Of a stretch of DNA of 64,000 nt, positions 24,512 through 34,461 are shown piece after piece. Both the position numbers and the translations under genes were made by a program. Position 1 is the stretch's first letter; every line of letters begins with the position of its first letter. Source of the DNA: Gavia stellata (Eukaryota; Chordata; Aves; Gaviiformes; Gaviidae); contig NC_082602.1 in NCBI RefSeq assembly GCF_030936135.1, forward strand, positions 124,001-188,000, written 5' to 3'. The notes below the pieces were generated by a model. It searched no databases and was not told where the DNA came from. It worked only from the letters and a program-made list of their open reading frames with translations.

Positions 24512-26755
24512 TTATAGGTGGCCTGGGTAGCCGTACTCGTTGGCTATGTCCATGTCGATCTCCCTCTGCACAAAAAACTGCAGCTGGCCCAGCGACATCT
24601 GCAAGGCCGCCCGCTCCCGCTCCTCCTGGGCCACCTTCTTCATGCGCTCCCGCTCAGACCGCTGCTCGGCTGTGATGGGCACCGACTCCTGCTGCTCCTC
24701 CAGCGGGGTGGGTGCAGCCGTGAGGCCCCCCCAGGGCTCCAGGGATAGCTCTGAGTCGGCAGGAGGGCGCGGCAGCACCAAGGGGGGCACCTTGGTGTCC
24801 TCAGATGCCCTGCGCTTGCTGCCGCCTGCTTGTTGCCCGCTGCTGCCCGCCTGCTGCCCACTGCCACCCACGGCCACAGCGTCCCTGTGTGGCTTTGCGT
24901 CCCACAGGGCTTTTGAGTGTTTTGCCACCCAGCGCTCCACCATCTCCTTCTTCTTGGGTGGCATGTTGTCCCGTGGGGAGGTCTCTTGTGTCTTGGGCGT
25001 GCCGGCTGGTGCAGGGCACTTGGCCTTCTTGCCGCCTGCATTGCCCGATCTGGGCACCAGCTGGCAGGAGATGATGTCCGGCAGCAGCGGCAAGCGTGTC
25101 AAGCCCTCCTGGGGCTGCCTCCGCAGCGGCTCTTCCACCGGTTGGGCCATGCGGGGTGGTTGACGCTGGGGGGTAGCCGTGGGGCTAGCCAGGGAACTCA
25201 GCAGCGGGAAGCTCAAGGGGCTCAGCAGGGGACTGTCCTCTGAAGTCTCCATAGGAGCCTCCTGAGAAGGCTCCATGGGACTCTGTGGCAGCCAGGTGGG
25301 GAGGACTGCCACCACCCCGCCCTGCTTCCTCTCGGGGTCCAGCAAGGGGGATGTTGGCACTCCCTGCCAGGATGCGTCGACATCCCCCAGCATCGCTGCC
25401 ACCACTGGGTCCTTGGGGCAGTTGCCCTCTGCCCTGTACTCCGAGAAGTTGAGGAGCTGGTTGTAGAAGGCGGTGAAGCTGGGGACATCGGGGCAGGTGT
25501 CTTCGCTGTCCCCCGGTATCGCTGCTGCCGCCTGCTCCTTGGTGCAGCCGCCCTTCACCACGTGCTCAGAGAGGTCCGGGAGCTCCTGGACAAAGGCGGT
25601 GAAGCTGGGGCTGTCAGGGACATCGGGGACGGTGTCCATGCCATCCACGGTGTTGAGCCAGGCGAGCGTATCGTTGATGATGGTGTCACTGGCCTGCTGA
25701 GGAAAGGCCTTGGCGAAGGCGTCTGGCCCCTGCTCAGGCAGGTCCGCGGGCTCCTCTGGGACCGCGGGGTTGGTCACCACTGCTGAAAAATCCAAGAAAG
25801 CAACCCAACCCTGGGGCAATGCAAGCTGTCCTCGATGTGGGCCGCCACCCCGCGTGCTCTGCCACCCCCCCCAAACCTCACCTTTGGGCTTGGTCGTGGT
25901 TCTGCCGGTCGGCGGAGCCAGGGCAGGCCGGTGGGGACTGGCAGCGGGCTCGCTGTCTTCGATGGCCGCTGCGTCCTTCTTAAAGGCATCCGCTGTCTTG
26001 TGGGTGCTGCCAGGCAGGGTGTGGAGTACAGGGGGGGCCTGCAGCCAATGCTGAGCTGTGGGTCGGCAGGGTGGTGTGAGGTCAGGGCGGGCAGGGACGT
26101 GCAGCACGCAGGAGCCCGTGGGGTAGAGGGGCTGGTCCTGGAGCACGGCCCACGGCCCCATCGCCATCATCTGGTGGGGCAGCAGCATTCCCATCCCCAC
26201 CTGCTGTCCCCAGCTGTAGGCAGGAGGACAGGGAGCAGCCATGGTGGGGAACTGCACCCCGTGGGGGAGCTGCACCACAGCAGGGAGCTGCACCCCACAG
26301 GGGAGCTGCATTACGGGGGGGAGCTGCACCCCACAGGGGAGCTGCACCGCCTGCCCTGGGGCCCCCAGTGGCCCTGGCACCTCTCGCCCGACGGTGGCCG
26401 GGGCCATCTGGTAGGTGGTGGTGTGGAGCTGGTCAGGCTCACGGGACACCGGCAGCCCCGGGACGGAGGGCGGCACCCAGACAGTGACCGGTGGCGGCAT
26501 GGCTGGGGTGGTGAAGCTCACGCCGGCACCTCCGACGCCATCGGCAGCTGGAGAGGGAACCTGTCCATTGGGGGAAGCGAAGAGGGGTGATGGGGTGAGA
26601 TAGTGTCTGATGCTGGCACAACAACCACCACCACCAAGGACCTCCTGAAAGGGGCCCAAGCAACGACGAAGGTCTGAAGCACACTGCCAGGTGTGCTTTG
26701 CATCACTGGGTCTGTCTCCGAGGCCAGGGGAGCTCAAGGCTGCATCCCCAAGCAC
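24512..26755 (-). CDS. Unrecognised proline-rich protein with C-terminal charged helix
   Basis: An open frame of 747 codons runs without a stop, but it contains at least one clear intron: donor GTGAGG after 25882 and acceptor TTTTTCAG before 25782, 99 nt, phase 1, joining TTTKPKA to VVTNPA. A second acceptor, ACAG before 26560, suggests the real protein starts upstream in another exon; from there to the stop there are about 649 residues. Order of parts: Pro/Val/Gln-rich N-terminus with short repeats of the LPCGVQLP type (about 26250-26345), two related acidic blocks each with PDVP...SFTAF...L..SE (about 25505-25640 and 25385-25495), basic patches (PPKKKEM, SKRRAS), and a charged C-terminal helix with SERERMKKVAQEERERAA followed by LGQLQFFVQREIDMDIA. 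The basic patches and acidic repeats suggest a nuclear protein (inference). I do not recognise the family. It lies head-to-head with the RING gene. Confidence 0.6.
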   Translation of the reverse strand: MLGDAALSSPGLGDRPSDAKHTWQCASDLRRCLGPFQEVLGGGGCCASIRHYLTPSPLFASPNGQVPSPAADGVGGAGVSFTTPAMPPPVTVWVPPSVPGLPVSREPDQLHTTTYQMAPATVGREVPGPLGAPGQAVQLPCGVQLPPVMQLPCGVQLPAVVQLPHGVQFPTMAAPCPPAYSWGQQVGMGMLLPHQMMAMGPWAVLQDQPLYPTGSCVLHVPARPDLTPPCRPTAQHWLQAPPVLHTLPGSTHKTADAFKKDAAAIEDSEPAASPHRPALAPPTGRTTTKPKGEVWGGWQSTRGGGPHRGQLALPQGWVAFLDFSAVVTNPAVPEEPADLPEQGPDAFAKAFPQQASDTIINDTLAWLNTVDGMDTVPDVPDSPSFTAFVQELPDLSEHVVKGGCTKEQAAAAIPGDSEDTCPDVPSFTAFYNQLLNFSEYRAEGNCPKDPVVAAMLGDVDASWQGVPTSPLLDPERKQGGVVAVLPTWLPQSPMEPSQEAPMETSEDSPLLSPLSFPLLSSLASPTATPQRQPPRMAQPVEEPLRRQPQEGLTRLPLLPDIISCQLVPRSGNAGGKKAKCPAPAGTPKTQETSPRDNMPPKKKEMVERWVAKHSKALWDAKPHRDAVAVGGSGQQAGSSGQQAGGSKRRASEDTKVPPLVLPRPPADSELSLEPWGGLTAAPTPLEEQQESVPITAEQRSERERMKKVAQEERERAALQMSLGQLQFFVQREIDMDIANEYGYPGHL

Positions 26756-26879
26756 ACCCTGGAGAGCCCTGTGATGTCACCAGAGAGTCACAGTCACCCC
26801 ATGATGTCACCTGTGCCGGGCAGAATACATGCCAGCATCGAGTACTGCCAGTGGCACAGGAGACGTCCAGTCCTGTGGG

Positions 26880-27060
26880 CAGCACCCGAGCCATCAAGTC
26901 CTGACAACAGCACCCCAGACGTTGTGAAATGCCAGCAGCTGAGGACGCACCGAGTCCCACCAGCGGAACACGAGCCTTCGAGTCCCACCAGCAGCACCCA
27001 TCAAGTCCCGCCAGCAGCTGACAGGACACCAAGTCCTAGCAGCAGCACTGGCAGCCTCCA
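26880..27060 (+). repeat. Imperfect tandem repeat, Pro/Ser/Thr-coding in one frame
   Basis: Words such as 'agtcccaccagcagcac' recur roughly every 25-45 bases with much variation. In one frame it reads as EPSSP/STHQVPPA-like low-complexity peptide. It may be the 5-prime region of the RING gene that follows or just repetitive upstream sequence. Confidence 0.4.
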
Positions 27061-27491
27061 GGCACAAGCTGGCGGTGCCGGGAGCTGCCAGGATCTCCCA
27101 GGTGGGGGACACCTGAACCATCTGCTTGGGTCCCCTCAAAGAGCCCGCTGGCGTGGCCCCGTGCTGGCATGCGTTCTGCCATGCCTGCATCCAGCGGTGG
27201 GCTGCCACCGCCGTCGCTGCCACCTGCCCGCTCTGCCGGCAGCCCATCATGGCCATCCGCCGCTTGCAGGTGGAGAATGCCCACGGTGGGGTGGCCCGCC
27301 GTCACCGCAGCCACCTCCATCCCTATGTGGGGCCGTGGCCGTGGTGGCAGGGGCAGCAGCAGGGGCGGCAGCAGCAGCAGCAGGACCCCGGAGCTCCCCG
27401 GCGCCCGAGATTCTCCGCTGAGGGTGGGGATCGCAGTCCTGCCCATATTCCACCAGAGTGTCCGGAGCCTGTCCGGGCAGTGGGACAGTGA
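27060..27491 (+). pseudogene. TOPORS-like RING finger gene, probably decayed
   Basis: From 27117 one frame encodes TICLGPLKEPAG, PCWHAFCHACIQRW and TCPLCRQPIMAIRRL: C-x(n)-C-x-H-x2-C-x2-C...C-x2-C, the RING-HC pattern of E3 ubiquitin ligases, closest to the TOPORS-like proteins that are multiplied in birds. The codon that should hold the first zinc-ligand cysteine, three codons before the C of TICL, is TGA at 27114-27116, and no acceptor lies between it and the domain. The frame upstream of TGA is open back to at least 27060. After the RING comes a Gln/Trp/Pro-rich tail (WWQGQQQGRQQQQQ) to TAG/TGA at 27489-27491. A poly(A) signal follows at 27649. I take it as a disabled copy; a sequencing or assembly error at one base is the alternative. 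Confidence 0.6.
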
Positions 27492-27648
27492 CGGGCGCAG
27501 CTGGCTCCGCTCCCCGCCGGAGAGCAGCGAAGATCCATCATGGCTGCGGAAGGTCCGTGAGGATGAGCCGGGCTCAGGGGACCACGTGCACCGCCTCCCC
27601 TGGCTCCGCTTCTGAGTGGGGTGGCTGGGCCCCCTGGGGTCCCCCTGA

Positions 27649-27654
27649 AATAAA
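27649..27654 (+). promoter_or_regulatory. Poly(A) signal after the RING gene
   Basis: AATAAA lies about 160 bases after the end of the RING reading frame and shortly after another open frame that ends at 27615. It supports transcription of this locus on the plus strand, now or in the past. Confidence 0.5.
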
Positions 27655-27913
27655 AACACTGGAGGTGCTGAGAGGGGCCTCGCCTGGTTTCTTCCTTGTG
27701 GTTTGCTCATTGCTGCAGAACTGGGGGAGTGGGATATGGCCCTGGGAACCAGGGGAGAGGGAAGGATATGGCTGTGGGAACTTGGGGAGAGGGTGGGATA
27801 TGGCTCAAGAACTGGTAGAGAGGGAGGAAGGTGGATGTTGGAACTGGAGGAGAGGGGCCATTACTGGTTTCTTCTGTGCTGCTTTGCTCATGCCTGTGGG
27901 GATTCACCCCCAG

Positions 27914-28014
27914 AAAGGAAAGGGAAAGGGAAAGGGAAAGGGAAAGGGAAAGGGAAAGGGAAAGGGAAAGGGAAAGGGAAAGGGAAAAGGAAAGGGTAAG
28001 GGGAAAGGGAAATG
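27914..28014 (+). repeat. (AAAGGG)n hexanucleotide array
   Basis: About 14-16 units of gggaaa in near-perfect register, decaying at the 3-prime end (gggaaaagg, gggtaagggg). The plus strand has many GGG runs separated by three A, so it fits the pattern for G-quadruplex formation, and it is all-purine, so triplex is also possible. Confidence 0.9.
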
Positions 28015-30100
28015 GGGAGTCCCCTGGGACTTTTCCAAGCAGATCCCTGAAGGGGCCAGAGTCTGCTCTCCTTAAGGCCAGGACAAGGAAAGAGGCTTAG
28101 ATGGATGTTTGGGGTACACCCTCATCTCCTCTCCTAGTCCCGCACTCCCTTGTGCTGCGGAGGGCTGCGATCCCGCAGGGAGGCTCTCTGGGCTGGGGGA
28201 GGCTGCCCTGGCACAGCTGCCTGCCAAAGGGTGCTGCATGCGGGAGAAGCGGACCCAGCCAGGATGTGCCTCATATTTAGTGAATCTCTTCTTCAGGGAA
28301 ACCCAGAGCCCTTCCCCTTCCAGCTGGGGAGCACTCCGGGGCATGCCCAAGAGCTGTGCCACTCCATCTTACCCGTGGAGTGGGTGCCTGGGGAGCTCCC
28401 GGCGTTGGGGCTGAGGTGCTGCCCACACCCGCCTGCCGCCTTGGTGACCTTGCTCCCCAGTGAGCAGACCCAAACGTCGGTGTCAAGAGTTTTGAGGGCT
28501 GCGCCTACCCCAGCAAGGGCAGTCGAGCATGGGGTGATGCTCCTTGGGGCAGCCATGGCCCCTCAGTGCCTTCTGGGCCCCGGAGACGGATGCAAAGATG
28601 AAAATCTCACAGAGATTTAGATCAAAAAACACTGGCAAGTGGGAGGTGGCTCTTTGGTGCTTCCCAAAGGCTCCCTTATAGTAGCATCCTCTCATTGGAG
28701 GTCCTAGGCCACACCGTGCATTGAGGTGGCCCTTTCTGTCCTTCCCCAGCACTCCAGGAGAGCAGGAGGCAGGACGTTTGCAAGGGGCTTTCTGGTACCT
28801 AGAGGAAGATCCCACCTTCACAGGGCTTTTGGCAAAATCCCCCCTTGACCCAGTAGCTAGCAAAGCACCAGCCCTCACCCGTCATGCCGGTAATGAGAAG
28901 GGAGCGGGCTCGCGTGCAGCTCGTGTCATGGCTCACAACATCTATCTGCTTAACCTGTGGCACCTCCGGCACCAGGCTGTGTTCCTGTGTTTCGTGCTAC
29001 ATCCCCATCAATACTGCAGGGCTCCGCGCTGCTGCCGGCACAGCGTAACCCACTCTGGCGCTCCCACTGTATTGCAGGGTAATGTCAGCTCATCCCCCCA
29101 AGAGAGCCGCTCTGTGCCGGGCATCAGCCCGCGCTGGGGCCGGAAAGGATCAAGAGGCTGAATGTGTAATGGATCCTCGCTGGGCAATCAGTGTTTAAAG
29201 GCTTTGATCTGCTGCTTCTTGATTCTATTCCAGCCCCTCAGTGGAGTTTCTCACATGTAAGCAAGCCCCACTAAGCCACCCTGGCTATATATAATGGATG
29301 GCAGCGAAGCGAAGGAACACAAACGTGGCTGCATATCGGTAACAGATGTCTGGCAGTGGTGCAGCAGGTTCCTCTGCTGAAGATCCCCCACTGCCGGTAC
29401 CCGCCCTCTGCGCCAGCCAGTGCAAAACGCTTCCTCTGTCCCCAAAATCTGGCCTGGCTGTGTGCGGGGGCAGGCACTGCGACCAGCTTCGGCCATTCTC
29501 CGCTGGCCAGAGGAGCAGGACGAGGCTTGGAGCCATGCCACTGAGCTGCTATTTATTTATGAGCCGCCCTCATACAAATCTCAAAGAAACGAACAGCAGA
29601 ATGGCACCATTTGGAACAGCTGGCAGAGTTCATGTCAACAGTCGCCCACTCTTGCTCACATTTCTGCCAAATGGATTTATTTGGTTTGCCAAGACATTCA
29701 TGGGGGGTTGACAGGACAAGAGATTTCCACATAGGCTGACCCACTGTGGCAGCCACTTAGAAAACACTGCTAGCCAAGTAAGTGAGCTAAAACTATTAGG
29801 AAAAAACCCAACTTCATTTACACTGAAGAGCATCCAGCAGGACCCTCCCTGCCCCGGCCACACATGCACGCACACTGACTTCTCCCTTCCCTTACATCCA
29901 CCCCAAACTGGGTATCCTGCTGCCACACCTCGTATCATCTAGCATCTAGCTTCATATCATCTGCATATCATCTGTGCAGAAGGTTGAAGGGATACAAAGC
30001 CCAAGGCAAGGAGAGCTGCCTCCTAGCTCTCCTCCAGAGGATGGGGGAGACAGCCTGCTGCCCACTCCCTGCCTGCACAGTATTAACCAGGAGCACAAGT
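28015..30100. other. Intergenic DNA, no gene seen
   Basis: GC-rich at first, then mixed. Open frames up to about 156 codons occur but none has a recognisable domain or splice-bounded structure. Confidence 0.45.
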
Positions 30101-30504
30101 CTGATGAGGAGCGGCTGAGGGAACTGGGGTTGTTCAATCTGGAGAAGAGGAGGCTGAGGGGAGACCTCATCGCTCTCTACAACTACCTGAAAGGGGGTTG
30201 TGGTGAGGTGGGTGTTGGTCTCTTTTCCCAAGTGACGAGTGACAGGACAAGAGGAAATGGCCTCAAGTTGCACCAGGGAAGGTTTAGGCTGGATATTAGG
30301 AAAAATTTCTTTCCTGAGAGAGTGGTGAGACACTGGAATAAGCTGCCCAGGGAAGTGGTGGAGTCACCAACCCTGGAGGTGTTGAAGGAACATGTGGACG
30401 AGGCATTGTGGGACATGGTTTAGTGGGCATGGTGGGGTTAGTTGACGGTTGGACTTGATGATCTTACAGGTCTTTTCCAACCTCAGTGATTCTGTGATTC
30501 TGTG
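30101..30504 (+). mobile_element. CR1 LINE, 3-prime end
   Basis: Typical CR1 sequence from 'ctgatgaggagcggctgagg' through the block that reads [20 protein letters not shown] and [19 protein letters not shown], to the terminal 'gattctgtgattctgtg'. The C-terminal part of the ORF2 frame is still open from about 29974 to 30423. Highly similar to the copy near 50.5 kb, so one subfamily. Confidence 0.93.
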
Positions 30505-32770
30505 TGTGATTCAGGAGCCCTAACCAGAGCCACCAGGCAAGGAAAACTACAACCATCCTGCAGAGGTGGCCAGCCTGCCAGAGCAGCACATGTCTCTGGA
30601 GATGTCAATTCAGAGCCTGATGCTCCGAATATCTTTAGAAATATTTTAGTGGATCACTTGATATGGAACTCTAATCCCAGAAAAAGCAGCAGTACTGGGT
30701 TACATTCTCACCTCAGAGAGCCTGCAGGGCCATACTGACATGAAAGCTCACACCAATTTGTCATTGCCAATCATCTGTTAGAAAAGTATCTCAAATCTTC
30801 AAATATCAGAGCCAAATGCAATGGTATTTGTGGGCAACACGGCTGCCAGGAACAACTCTTGGACAGGACGGGGATCCAAGAATTCAAGCTTTAACCAACT
30901 GTTTGAACACTGGTGTGTGAACTTATTCAGAGCATGAAGGAAGACTAAGGCTCGCGTATGTTATCACTGCTGCGAGGCCGGTTTCTCCAAAGGAGCCTTC
31001 ACAGTATCTTGGCAGTCCCACCCTGGTCACCGATGATGAAGCAGTATTTGGTTGTTGACCCTGACAGACTAGACATCTTCTGTCTCCCCAGTGTTCTCAA
31101 TCACTATGAACACCATTGAGAAAGCAAAACTGTGCCAAGTGTGATCTGACGTGCCCGCAAAGGTTCATAATTGGAAGGGGCTCTGGGAACAGACTGGACT
31201 TCTCCTTCCTGTGAGGGAAGTACCAGGAAATTTCTACCAGCCCATCTGCAATTTCCTGGAATGCATCACCCAATTCCATTTCCTAGTAGACAGTCTGACA
31301 GTAGCAGAGTGGCCCTGTCATGAAATGAAGAGACAGATTTGGATGCACACTTTGTGTGATCCCAGTCAAGGGGACTGGTGGGGCGTGGGGACCTTCACAC
31401 ATAGCACCATACCCAGCACCGGTGTACTGTCGAGGCCTGAGGACCATCACCCACATGGGTGGGGTCAGCTGTCCCAGCTGTGTCCCCTTCCAACCTCTTG
31501 CCCACCCCAGCCTACTTGCTGGGTACCAAAACACTGTTTTGGTCAAAAATCCAAACACAGCACCATATGGGCTGTTGTGAAGAGAATCAGCTCAACCTCA
31601 GGCAGACCCAGCACACAGAGGAACACTGATCTTATGGGGAGGGAGGGGAACACAATCCCACATGCATGCTGGGGCCATGATCTGGTGCCCCAAACAGCTC
31701 ACATTTATTCCAACCGCCCTCCTTTCCCAGGAGATCGCCAGTGCCCAGCTCCTGGCACTGCCCCAGCTCTGCTCTGCCACCCGACTGCTTGTAAGGCGGC
31801 AGGAGAAGTCACTTCCCAAAGCCAGGCTGTGACCTGACTCTTCCCCTTCTGTGGTGATAGAGGGACCCTGGAACACAGGGTCACGGGGCAGGGAGCCAGC
31901 AGGGACAGAGCCCAGAGCCTCACAAAGGGCCCAGCAAAGAGAGGGAACGCCAGCCTGCAGCCTGGTCAGGCCAACAGGGAGACATGGCAGCCCCAAGGCA
32001 GTTGTGGTCCCGAGCAGCCTGGCCTCCATCTCCCACCGGGATGGCACCCCAAGGCACTGTCCCACCCCCGTGGCAGCCCCCCCAGTGTCCCTGTGCAGAG
32101 GAGCAGCCCCTGCCATGCTCTGGCTCAGAACCTTCTGCCCATGTGCCTCTATGTCACTTCTCTGCCATGCAATGGCCTCTCCTCCTTGCTGTGGAGGCTG
32201 CATGTCCCACCTTCCCCTGGGCCACCAAGACCCTCCAGAGAGGCAGGAGGGTGAGCGATGCCTCAGGTGCCTGCAGCAGGCGGGGAGTCACAGGCTCCCT
32301 GGGGGCTGTTTCATCTTCAGAGTGCTGAAAGTAGGGTTGGCCAGAGAGATGAGCGGGGACGTGCTGCCCCAGCCGTGGCACTGCAGCGCAGAGGACATCG
32401 GACAATTGGGTACGTCTGATGGAGCTGCAGCAGTACACAGGGTGCCTGAGAAGCTGTGTGGCTACAGAATTTGGATGTGCTTGGTGCAGCTGTGGACCTC
32501 CTGTTTTGCATGGCAAAGAAGTAGAAGATTGGCTTTGCAAGGCAATACTCTGAAAAGACTTTTGCTTCCATTTTTGGCAGGTCTTCCTCCAGCCTTTGGG
32601 GAACCATGCGATCTCAGGACTCATTCCAGTGGCAGCAGCTAGCAAAGGGTGTGATGTTGAGTGCAGGGACGCATTGTCTTCTGCTCTCAGGGGAATGAGC
32701 GAGGGCAGCCCCCGCTGCAGGTGCGCACGTGCCACACACTTGCTGGCACACTGATCAAAACGGCCCTCAT
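30505..32770. other. Intergenic DNA, no gene seen
   Basis: Mixed sequence; the part at 31800-32650 is GC-rich with open frames in several phases (up to 263 codons) but no motif, no consistent exon borders and low-complexity translations. Confidence 0.45.
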
Positions 32771-32779
32771 TGTTTGCTC

Positions 32780-33640
32780 TTGGAAAACAGACACACACCC
32801 TTTGCACATGCACACACACACAGAGGCACAAACACAGATCCGTGCACTCCACACGCACAGCCCCATGTGCCCCTCACACACAGAGACATGCAGATACACA
32901 AAGTCGCATAAACTCTGCATTCCCATGCAGAAACCCACGCTCCCCTCATGCACCCATTCAGCCTGCACACACATACACCGACACTCCCATGCACCCACCT
33001 GCCCCCCACTCTTACAGTAAGACCCACATACCCCTTACACACACACACAGACCCATGCACCTCTGACACACATACACACCCACACCCCTCAAACACAGTG
33101 CCGGTGCCCAGGGGATCCCCAAACGTGTGTGTGCTTGTGAGCCTCGCGTGAGGCTCACATGTGAGTGTTGTGTGTGTGTGTGCACCTGAAGGAGTGACCT
33201 CCTGGCTGTGCCAGCGCCAGAGGAGGAGAGGACGTGGCTGTCAGTGCTTGTCTGTGATGGTGACGGCAGTGCCTGGGCTATGGCAAGCTGTGTCACCGCC
33301 CATGCCAGTGTCCTGTGTACAAGTCCTGCACATCTGTGTGTACATGTGTGGGTGCACAGGTGTCTGTGTCAGTCTGTCTGTGTGTCTGTGTGAGTGTGCA
33401 TGTCTCCGTGTGCATGTCGGGGTGCGTGTCAGCGTGTGCATCGGTGTGTGAGTGTCTGTGTGTGTATGTTTTGTGTGTTTGTGTGTCTATGACTTTGCGT
33501 GTGTGTGTCTGTCTCTGTGTGTGTCTGTCTCTGTGTGTGTCTGTGCATGTGCGTCTGTGCGTGTGCCTGTGTCTGAGCGTGTGTCCGTCTCTCTGCTTGT
33601 GTCTGTGGGCATGCCTGTGTGTGCCTCTGCATGCGTTGAG
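32780..33640. repeat. CA-rich block switching to TG-rich block
   Basis: From 32787 to about 33110 the plus strand is full of ACACAC/CACACA words mixed with cag/ccatg. From about 33125 to 33640 it is full of TGTGTG/GTGTCTGTG words. The two halves are thus roughly complementary in composition around a centre near 33120. The long open frames on both strands (Thr/His and Val/Cys-rich) are composition artefacts. Confidence 0.85.
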
Positions 33641-33819
33641 ACTGTGTATCCAGGTGGGCACGGGCTGCTGCGTCACAGGGAGAGCTGAAATCATCCGTAA
33701 CCAACTCACTGGCTAACTAGTCCAGAGAGAGCAGAGGTGGGGTGTGACAAGTGAGGGCCAGGCTAGGGAGCTCCTTCGGGCACCGCCCCGCTCACACCGC
33801 TTCATCCTTAGTGGCCGCA

Positions 33820-34131
33820 GCAGCAGCTGCTTGCTCCTTGTCTACCACCCGCAGGACCCACCGCCGGTGCCTCTCTCTGGGTGACGCTGGAGAGCGGTGG
33901 GAGTGCGATGGCTGCGCTGGCCCAGGCACCGGTCAGAGGTCCAGGGCCAGGTGCCACGGCCAGCAGGGTCTGGCAAGGGGCAGTCGTGGTGGCAGAGCCA
34001 TTGTGTACCCTGGGAGGGAAGGGTTGCATGGCTGGGGCCTCTCCAGGCCAGGGACCACAGGTGGATCTGTGGACCTTCCTGCCCCCCGTTACAGTGTCCA
34101 GTCAGAGCCAGCCTGCCCCAGCACCAGCTGA
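33820..34131 (+). pseudogene. PHF7/G2E3-like PHD-domain relic
   Basis: One frame reads RTHRRCLSLGDAGERWECDG then CAGPGTG. This matches the second half of the PHD finger of the PHF7/G2E3-like proteins expanded in birds (pattern C-x2-C-x5-H-x2-C ... W-E-C-x2-C). A splice acceptor (pyrimidine tract then CAG at 33852-33854) sits exactly before the THRRC segment, so this may be one exon. If the frame is instead read on from upstream, the second cysteine of the first pair is serine. No companion exons were found around it, so I take it as a fragment or a decayed copy. A poly(A) signal follows. Confidence 0.5.
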
Positions 34132-34257
34132 AGAAAAGGAGGAGGATGAGGGGACATTTGTGGTGATGGTGTTGCTCTTCCCAAGGAAACACTGTGTGTC
34201 CTGAGGCCCTGCTTCCCAGAAAGTGGCTTAACATCGGCCTGCCGATGGGAAGCAAGG

Positions 34258-34263
34258 AATAAA
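34258..34263 (+). promoter_or_regulatory. Poly(A) signal after the PHD relic
   Basis: AATAAA about 125 bases after the open frame ends, followed by a T-rich stretch (tttcttattttgcattg). It is consistent with a former 3-prime UTR. Confidence 0.35.
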
Positions 34264-34461
34264 TTTCTTATTTTGCATTGCTTGTGCATACACCTCTTCA
34301 TTCACCCATTAAACTGTCTTTATCTTGATCCATGAGCCATCTCACCAAATCTCACCAACTCTTATTTTCCACCTGTCCTGGGGAACAGGTGAGTGAGCGA
34401 GCGGCTGTGTGGGTGCTCGGCTGTTACCAGGAGTCAACCCATTCCACTGGCTCATAAACTC

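Noticed and set aside
24540-25163. 207-codon open frame on + opposite the proline-rich gene
   Set aside because: Shadow of the minus-strand coding exon; the minus strand has the phase-matched intron and the poly(A) signal.
29974-30423. 149-codon open frame on +
   Set aside because: It is the C-terminal end of a CR1 ORF2, reported as a mobile element rather than a host gene.
31851-32642. 263-codon open frame on +
   Set aside because: GC-rich intergenic DNA; competing frames on both strands of similar length and no recognisable domain or splice sites.
33293-33716. Open frames on both strands (Thr/His-rich and Val/Cys-rich)
   Set aside because: Direct translation of CA/TG dinucleotide-rich repeat.
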